Notes under the pieces: model-generated | Database searches by the model: none | Told to the model about the DNA's origin: nothing | What the model saw: only the letters and a program-made list of their open reading frames with translations | Origin: Acinetobacter brisouii | GTDB lineage: Bacteria; Pseudomonadota; Gammaproteobacteria; Pseudomonadales; Moraxellaceae | Reading direction: 5' to 3' | Length of the DNA: 37,831 bases | NCBI RefSeq assembly: GCF_008993995.1 | Contig: NZ_BKNN01000024.1 | Span: 1-37,831 of the forward strand | Translations under genes and position numbers: made by a program | In this document: positions 32,506 to 37,831 of the stretch, piece by piece | Position numbering within the stretch: position 1 is the first letter of the stretch | Layout: every line of letters starts with the position of its first letter

Positions 32506-34299
32506 TTAGCTCAGTGGTACAACCCGTAGAACCTCTTCAAGTGAAGTGATTCCCGCAACGACTTTACGTGCTCCTGCAATACGCAAAGGTTCAACACCTT
32601 CTTTTTTTGACTGAAAACGTAAAGCATTTAAAGGGACATTTTCACTGATCATTTGCTTGAGTTGTAAACTAATTGGCATGAACTCATAGATTCCGACACG
32701 TCCTTTATAACCCGTATAACGGCAAGCTTCACAGCCCACAGGGACATATGAGGTCGCAGGAACATCTACTGTATAATCAACGGTGAGATGTAACCACTGC
32801 TGCTCGTTGGTAGGTGCTCTTTGCGTGCATTGTGGACAGAGTTTACGCACCAAACGCTGTGCCAAAATACCCAATAACGTTGCTGAAGATAAAAATGGCT
32901 GCACACCTAAATCATGCAAACGGGTCAAACTCGAAGGTGCATCATTGGTATGTAGTGTTGAAAGTACCAAGTGACCTGTCAATGCCGCCTGAATCGCCAT
33001 ATCAGCAGTGTCTTGGTCACGTACCTCACCCACCATAATAATATCGGGGTCTTGACGCATCAATGCTCGAATGCCATCCGCAAAACCCAGTTCAATGCCA
33101 TGATTGACCTGCATCTGATTAAAGCTACCCTCGATCATTTCAATCGGATCTTCAATGGTACAGACATTGACTTCATCAGTTGCCAACTGCTTTAGCGTTG
33201 AATATAAGGTGGTGGTTTTACCCGAACCTGTTGGCCCTGTCACCAGAATAATCCCATGACTATGCTGAGTGAGTTCATTCCATTGATTCAATAATCTTCC
33301 ATCAAACCCCAACTGTTCAAAACTACGTACCAAGACTTCGGGGTCAAAAATACGCATCACCATTTTTTCACCAAATGCGGTGGGCAAAGTCGCTAAACGA
33401 AGCTCTGTTTCCAAGCCCCGTGGTGTACGGGTTTTTAAGCGACCATCCTGCGGTTTACGTTTCTCAGCAACATTCATCCGCCCTAAAATCTTAATCCGCG
33501 CAATTACTGCACCGAGTGTATTTGAGGGCATTTTATAAATGGTATGTAAAATCCCATCGATACGGAAACGAACTTTACTGTCTTCACGACGTGGTTCAAG
33601 GTGAATATCACTTGCCCCTTGCTCAAAGGCAAACTGTAAAATCCAGTCCACCAATTTTACAATATGCTGATCATTGGCATCGGGGTTCTGGGTCACCTCT
33701 CCGAGTTGCAATAATGCTTCGACACCTCGACTATCACGTTCATAACCCTGATTTTTTTGGGATGAATTGACTGCCCGACTCACTTGGTAATATTCAGAGA
33801 GATAACGCTGTAACTGTTCAGGACTTAAGAAAACGCGTTGAATTTTTTTGGGCTTTAAGCCTTTTTCTAAATATCCAATCCAATCGGTTAAAAAAGGTTG
33901 ATCTGTTCCAATCAGAACTTCAGTGTCATTGACCTCAACCGCCAAAATATGATTGCGCACTGCAAACTCTTGCGACATGACAGCAGTGAGTGCTGAAACA
34001 TCTGCTTTAAGCGGATCAATCACATAAAATGGCAGATTCGATTTTTCCGAAAGCCATTTGCACAATAAGTTTAATGTCAGTTTCTGCTGCTGATTACGTT
34101 GGTTGGTTAAATCAAACTGAGCAATCCATTGCAATGGATGCCACGATAACTGGTTCTTACTCCGATGGGTGGTTTGCACCAACGCTTTATCGCGCTCAGT
34201 AATCATTTCATCCCAAAGCAACTGATCCAAGCACCATGTCAAATCGATTGAATAAGAAAATTGTTGTAAACGCTGATTTGACTGCATCGCAAGCCTCAA
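32506..34299 (-). CDS. GspE/PilB-family type II secretion or pilus assembly ATPase
   Basis: A 597-residue cytoplasmic AAA-like ATPase that would power a type II secretion or type IV pilus machine. The N-terminal MshEN/N1-like region (about 80-180) is followed by ASDIHLEPRRED and the N2 domain. Walker A GPTGSGKTTTLYS is at 355-367; the Asp box IEDPIEM, Walker B DPDIIMVGEVRD and the His box TGHLVLSTLHTND follow. A CxxC...CxxC zinc finger (CPQC, CEAC) lies before GYKGRVGIYE. It stands without other secretion genes in this window; Acinetobacter T2SS genes are dispersed, so GspE is plausible, but the partner machine cannot be fixed. An in-frame ATG at 34287 is an alternative start. Confidence 0.9.
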   Translation of the reverse strand: MRLAMQSNQRLQQFSYSIDLTWCLDQLLWDEMITERDKALVQTTHRSKNQLSWHPLQWIAQFDLTNQRNQQQKLTLNLLCKWLSEKSNLPFYVIDPLKADVSALTAVMSQEFAVRNHILAVEVNDTEVLIGTDQPFLTDWIGYLEKGLKPKKIQRVFLSPEQLQRYLSEYYQVSRAVNSSQKNQGYERDSRGVEALLQLGEVTQNPDANDQHIVKLVDWILQFAFEQGASDIHLEPRREDSKVRFRIDGILHTIYKMPSNTLGAVIARIKILGRMNVAEKRKPQDGRLKTRTPRGLETELRLATLPTAFGEKMVMRIFDPEVLVRSFEQLGFDGRLLNQWNELTQHSHGIILVTGPTGSGKTTTLYSTLKQLATDEVNVCTIEDPIEMIEGSFNQMQVNHGIELGFADGIRALMRQDPDIIMVGEVRDQDTADMAIQAALTGHLVLSTLHTNDAPSSLTRLHDLGVQPFLSSATLLGILAQRLVRKLCPQCTQRAPTNEQQWLHLTVDYTVDVPATSYVPVGCEACRYTGYKGRVGIYEFMPISLQLKQMISENVPLNALRFQSKKEGVEPLRIAGARKVVAGITSLEEVLRVVPLS

Positions 34300-34390
34300 A
34301 ACATATGATTATGATTTTATAACGCGTATCTTAGCACTTTCATGCCAGCACATTAATGATCTGCAATAAAACTATCTTTTTAAAAAGTAT

Positions 34391-35113
34391 TTATCTGCTG
34401 CCATATGCAATCAACTCAACAATCACAATTTCTGTCGCTTTGACCTGAAACCGAACATTTAAATCTGCAAAATGTAATCCATAGACCCGTTCAGGATCAT
34501 CTTGATAGGCAGGACGTGGGTCGAGTGCCAAGACCTGTTCAATCTCCTGATACAGTTGAGATGAACCTAATCCATTTTCAGTCAGTTGAATACGCTGTGA
34601 TAATGCTATTTCAGACCAAACCACCTGATTGAGTACTGGTGCTTCGCGAGCGTAACCACTTTGCGCATCAGCAATCGCATCGGAATAGGCAATATATGGC
34701 TTAATGTCCACAATTGGGGTTCCATCGAGCAGATCAGCACCCGACACATACACACGTAATTGACCATCAACCTGTTCAATGCGTTTAAAACGTACAACGG
34801 ATAAACCAATCGGCGCAGGTCGATACATACTACGCGAAGCGAACACCCCAATTTTTTGGTTGCCACCCAATCTTGGCGGGCGAATTTGTGGTCGAAAGCC
34901 ATCAAGCGGCTTATTGTGATGAAATTGCCACAACAGCCACAAATGACTAAATTCTTCTATACTAACAAAGGCAAGCGGATCATCATACGGGGCTTGCATC
35001 ACAATATAAGATTCAACATCCACCAGATTCGGCTGACGTGGAATACCGAACTTTTCTTTGAACGGCGACTGCATGAAACCAATCACGGGAACTTGAAGCG
35101 GAGCAATCATCAC
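34391..35113 (-). CDS. trmO: tRNA (t6A37) N6-methyltransferase TrmO
   Basis: Methylates t6A37 of tRNA(Thr) using SAM in the cytoplasm. The 240-residue protein has the TsaA/YaeB beta-barrel start PVIGFMQSPFKEKFGIPRQP. The catalytic/SAM block SRMYRPAPIGLSVVRFKRIE and GADLLDGTPIVDIKPYI follow. The C-terminal domain has DPRPAYQ and the RVYGLHFADLNVRF block. Single gene, minus strand, divergent from fpr; the ATG at 35113 is the first of two consecutive ATGs. Confidence 0.94.
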   Translation of the reverse strand: MMIAPLQVPVIGFMQSPFKEKFGIPRQPNLVDVESYIVMQAPYDDPLAFVSIEEFSHLWLLWQFHHNKPLDGFRPQIRPPRLGGNQKIGVFASRSMYRPAPIGLSVVRFKRIEQVDGQLRVYVSGADLLDGTPIVDIKPYIAYSDAIADAQSGYAREAPVLNQVVWSEIALSQRIQLTENGLGSSQLYQEIEQVLALDPRPAYQDDPERVYGLHFADLNVRFQVKATEIVIVELIAYGSR

Positions 35114-35211
35114 TTTTTCTTATAAACACAATTAAATATATTCAGTTTATCGGCAATCATTTTAGATTAAAATACATCTCAGTTTTTATTATCTATATTG
35201 AGATTGCTTGA

Positions 35212-35991
35212 ATGGCTGCTTTTAACGTTGAACGTGTTACCCATGTTCACCATTGGAATGACACTTTATTTAGTTTTAAAACAACACGTGATCAAAGCCT
35301 GCGCTTTAAGAATGGTCAGTTTGTCATGATCGGTCTTGAAGTGAATGGCAAGCCGTTAATGCGTGCCTACTCAATTGCAAGTGCCAACTACGAAGAAGAG
35401 CTAGAGTTCTTCTCAATTAAAGTACAAGACGGTCCATTGACTTCGATTTTGCAAAAAATCCAAGTGGGCGATGAAATTTTAATTTCTAAAAAGCCAACAG
35501 GGACTTTAGTTCTTGATGACCTTCTCCCAGGTAAAAACTTGTACCTTCTTTCTTCAGGTACAGGTTTGGCTCCATTCTTGTCTGTGATTCGTGATCCTGA
35601 AACCTATGAACGCTTTGAAAAAGTGATCGTAGTTCATGGTACACGTTTCATCAGTGAATTGGCTTACCAAGACTTGATCTTAGACGAATTGCCAAACAAC
35701 GAATTCTTCGAAGAATTGGGCATTAAAGACAAATTGGTTTACTACCCAACTGTCACTCGTGAAGACTTCCATACTCAAGGTCGTGTAACCACTGCAATTG
35801 AGTCTGGTCAATTATTCGAGAAAATTGGTTTACCACGTTTCAACCCTGAAACTGACCGTGCAATGCTGTGTGGTAGCCCGCACTTCCTGAAAGACGTTGC
35901 CGCGCTTCTTGACCAACATGGTTTGAAAGAATCTCCACGTATGGGCGAAATGGGCGATTACGTGATTGAACGTGCTTTTGTAGAAAAATAA
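35212..35991 (+). CDS. fpr: Ferredoxin/flavodoxin--NADP+ reductase
   Basis: FAD enzyme that moves electrons between NADPH and ferredoxin or flavodoxin. The 259 residues carry the FAD-binding RAYSIAS (51-57) and FFSIKVQDGPLTSIL. The nucleotide-binding SSGTGLAPFLS and MLCGSPHFLKD follow, and the protein ends in YVIERAFVEK, as in bacterial subclass I FPRs. In related bacteria it belongs to oxidative-stress or iron-responsive control; no operator is obvious here. A strong terminator follows at 36007-36037, so the gene is alone. Confidence 0.95.
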   Translation: MAAFNVERVTHVHHWNDTLFSFKTTRDQSLRFKNGQFVMIGLEVNGKPLMRAYSIASANYEEELEFFSIKVQDGPLTSILQKIQVGDEILISKKPTGTLVLDDLLPGKNLYLLSSGTGLAPFLSVIRDPETYERFEKVIVVHGTRFISELAYQDLILDELPNNEFFEELGIKDKLVYYPTVTREDFHTQGRVTTAIESGQLFEKIGLPRFNPETDRAMLCGSPHFLKDVAALLDQHGLKESPRMGEMGDYVIERAFVEK

Positions 35992-36006
35992 TTCTACGAT
36001 ACACTG

Positions 36007-36037
36007 AAAAAACCGAAGCTCCATGCTTCGGTTTTTT
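36007..36037 (+). terminator. Intrinsic terminator after fpr
   Basis: Perfect 13-bp stem AAAAAACCGAAGC/GCTTCGGTTTTTT with loop TCCAT, 15 bases after the stop codon. Confidence 0.92.
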
Positions 36038-36142
36038 GATTTGAATGCCTTGAAAAACCTGACATCTGCTGTAAAAAGGCTTGTCGATCTCGGCATTTTT
36101 CTGCACAATTCTTGCTTTCGTTTTTAGCATAGCCGTAGCCAA

Positions 36143-36940
36143 ATGAGTTTGCCATTCCCTCTCATCCAGCAAATAGATGCCCTATTGCCACAAACCCAAT
36201 GCGGTTTATGTGGACATCGTGATGGATGTTTGCCTTATGCCAAAGCAATTAGTGAAGGTGAAGAAGCCAACAAATGCGTCCCTGGCGGTCAACCTGTTGC
36301 CGATGCCATTGCACAGCTACTCAATCGCCCTTTGCTCAAAGCCGAAGAAAGTGTTTGGGATATTCAGGCAGATGGTCGACCTCAGCGCATGAAAGCGGTG
36401 ATTCGTGAAGATGAATGTATTGGCTGTACCAAATGTATGAGTGCCTGCCCTGTCGATGCGATTATTGGCAGTGGTAAATTAATGCACAGCATTCTAAGTG
36501 ATCTGTGTACAGGTTGTGAATTGTGCATACCACCCTGTCCTGTCGACTGCATTGACTTGATCGAAGATACGCAAGCTTTACCGACAGCAGCACAGCAAAC
36601 CGAACAGCAAGATGATCTACGCTATCGCTATTATGCCCATATCTACCGTGAAGAGCAGCGTCGCACCGAACGTAAAGGCCCTATTGTTCGTGCAGCGATT
36701 GATAGCGAACTCTTCGTGCAGTTTTCAAGCTACTTAAATAGCGTACCCACCATTCAGCGTGTTGAAAAATCGGCTGAACAAGATTTGGTTGCCGACGCTA
36801 AAACCACGATTGAACTGGCGAAACTACGCACTCAAATTAAGAAGCTTGAAAAACAGCTCAGCGTACGCGACAACCCAGCAAAACGTGAACAACTTGATCA
36901 GCTCACTGCTGAGTTAAATGCACTGCAAGGTGAAAGCTAA
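36143..36940 (+). CDS. rnfB: RnfB-like iron-sulfur protein, soluble form
   Basis: A 265-residue Fe-S electron carrier related to RnfB/RsxB. It lacks the N-terminal membrane helix of the Rnf-complex subunit and starts straight at the 4Fe-4S domain (Cys20, 23, 29 and 45). Two classic ferredoxin motifs follow: [15 protein letters not shown] and [15 protein letters not shown]. The C-terminal third (about 150-265) is charged and helical, possibly a coiled coil at the end. No other rnf genes are present. Its stop overlaps the nth start (TAATG), so the two are coupled. It is probably a cytoplasmic redox or Fe-S partner; the precise role is not established. Confidence 0.88.
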   Translation: MSLPFPLIQQIDALLPQTQCGLCGHRDGCLPYAKAISEGEEANKCVPGGQPVADAIAQLLNRPLLKAEESVWDIQADGRPQRMKAVIREDECIGCTKCMSACPVDAIIGSGKLMHSILSDLCTGCELCIPPCPVDCIDLIEDTQALPTAAQQTEQQDDLRYRYYAHIYREEQRRTERKGPIVRAAIDSELFVQFSSYLNSVPTIQRVEKSAEQDLVADAKTTIELAKLRTQIKKLEKQLSVRDNPAKREQLDQLTAELNALQGES

Positions 36941-37626
36941 TGTCCACTAAGAACATGACCAAAAAGCAGGTTCAAACTTTTTTTGAACGGTTACGTGAAC
37001 AGCGTCCTGAACCGACGACTGAACTCAATTTTTCATCGCCTTTTGAATTGCTTATTGCGGTCATGCTCTCAGCTCAAGCCACCGATGTCAGTGTGAATAA
37101 AGCCACCGATAAACTTTACCCTGTTGCCAACACGCCTGAACAGATTTTGGCGCTAGGCTTAGAAGGTTTAAAAAGCTATATCAGAACCATTGGCTTATAT
37201 AATTCAAAAGCTGAAAACGTGATCAAGACCTGTGAAATCTTAATCGGTCAACATCACAGCCAAGTTCCAGATAATCGTAAAGATTTGGAAGCACTTCCCG
37301 GGGTAGGTCGTAAAACAGCCAATGTGGTGCTCAATACGGCTTTTGGACAACCCACTATGGCGGTGGACACGCATATTTTCCGTTTGGGCAATCGTACAGG
37401 TTTGGCGGTTGGTAAAAATGTGCTTGAAGTTGAGCAACGCTTAATTAAAGTCATTCCAAAAGAATTTATGTTAGATGCCCATCACTGGTTGATTTTACAT
37501 GGTCGTTACTGCTGTGTCGCACGTAAACCTAAATGTGCTGAATGTGTGGTTTCCGATGTATGTAACTGGTCAGATCGTTTCGACTTTGGTGCGGTCAAAC
37601 CTGTAAAGCCTAAACAAGAAGATTGA
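36940..37626 (+). CDS. nth: Endonuclease III
   Basis: Base-excision-repair DNA glycosylase/AP lyase for oxidised pyrimidines. The 228 residues include the helix-hairpin-helix LPGVGRKTANVVLNTAFG with the catalytic Lys, the catalytic Asp in AVDTHIFRLGNRTG, and a C-x6-C-x2-C-x5-C 4Fe-4S motif (CVARKPKCAECVVSDVC). It is slightly longer than E. coli Nth at both ends. Translation is coupled to rnfB by the TAATG overlap, suggesting shared control and perhaps a functional Fe-S link. Confidence 0.96.
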   Translation: MSTKNMTKKQVQTFFERLREQRPEPTTELNFSSPFELLIAVMLSAQATDVSVNKATDKLYPVANTPEQILALGLEGLKSYIRTIGLYNSKAENVIKTCEILIGQHHSQVPDNRKDLEALPGVGRKTANVVLNTAFGQPTMAVDTHIFRLGNRTGLAVGKNVLEVEQRLIKVIPKEFMLDAHHWLILHGRYCCVARKPKCAECVVSDVCNWSDRFDFGAVKPVKPKQED

Positions 37627-37659
37627 TTTTAATTCGTCATACTAAGCATCAATTTTAAA

Positions 37660-37831
37660 TTAGCGCTTCTTTTTAGATGGCGTTGATTTCTTAGTGGGTT
37701 GAGGAATTGGTTGGGGTTTAGATGCTTGTTTATGCTCTTTCACTGCATTATTAAGCATTTTCTTGCTTTGTAATATTAAAAAGATTAACCCTGCCAAACT
37801 TATAACCACTAAAGCAATGAGTGCCAATTTG
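37660..37831 (-). CDS. Small membrane protein with basic C-terminus (partial)
   Basis: A minus-strand frame open from the window edge to a TAA at 37660. It reads a hydrophobic helix (LALIALVVISLAGLIFLIL) followed by SKKMLNNAVKEHK and a Pro/Lys/Gln-rich tail ending KKSTPSKKKR. The start is outside the window. Probably a single-pass inner-membrane protein with a cytoplasmic basic tail; no family recognised. Convergent with nth. Confidence 0.6.
   Translation of the reverse strand, partial: KLALIALVVISLAGLIFLILQSKKMLNNAVKEHKQASKPQPIPQPTKKSTPSKKKR

Noticed and set aside
1-37831. Search by eye for tRNA genes, rRNA and CRISPR arrays
   Set aside because: No T-loop/acceptor pattern in the intergenic gaps, no rRNA sequence, and no regularly spaced repeats were seen.

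Overview
The window is about 38 kb of a Gram-negative gammaproteobacterial chromosome, most likely Acinetobacter. This rests on moderately low GC and Q/H/L-rich proteins, a monomeric NADP isocitrate dehydrogenase, a fused TyrA-AroA protein, a periplasmic-type DacC, a soluble RnfB next to nth, and a Fur-controlled small HemP. Genus assignment is from gene content and protein style only; no search was run. Nearly everything is housekeeping, with small accessory or decaying patches.

Layout. 1-134: end of a probable IS1595-family insertion sequence, cut by the window edge. 135-857: unrecognised membrane/coiled-coil protein. 943-8005: icd, exported uraH, an M61 peptidase, dacC and slyD. 8101-11708: photolyase, an HD-domain protein translationally coupled to yaaA, and an alpha/beta hydrolase. 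11743-17978: an RNA-repair island made of rtcR (minus strand), rnz, a sigma-54 promoter, rtcB, a DIP1984-family gene, a 207-bp non-coding gap with pairing segments, rtcA, and a deletion remnant of kptA/tpt1. 18000-25571: pepD, tyrA-aroA, pheA, a TrpD2/YbiB protein, a yeaC-like gene and nadK. 25729-29928: mrcB (PBP1b), a frameshifted lipoprotein gene, a Nudix/TenI fusion and a Fur-boxed hemP. 30010-32422: a ygiW-qseB-qseC-type operon whose response regulator is frameshifted. 32506-37626: a GspE/PilB-type ATPase, trmO, fpr, rnfB and nth. 37660-37831: start-side part of a small membrane protein running off the right edge.

How the genes work together. In the RNA-repair island RtcR (a CARF-domain sigma-54 activator) should sense RNA ends and fire the -24/-12 promoter at 14734-14750, giving RtcB (ligase) and RtcA (3'-phosphate cyclase). 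RNase Z (tRNA 3' processing) lies between the regulator and the operon. KptA, which would remove splice-junction 2'-phosphates, has been reduced to its two ends. pheA and tyrA-aroA form an aromatic amino-acid unit. dacC and mrcB are cell-wall genes. rnfB-nth is a coupled Fe-S redox/base-excision-repair pair.

The most noteworthy items are the RNA-repair island (promoter, 16-bp palindrome, possible structured RNA, DIP1984 gene, kptA remnant), the two single-base frameshifts at about 28.6 and 31.73 kb, and the terminator-like hairpin just ahead of qseB. I see no CRISPR array, no rRNA and no recognisable tRNA.
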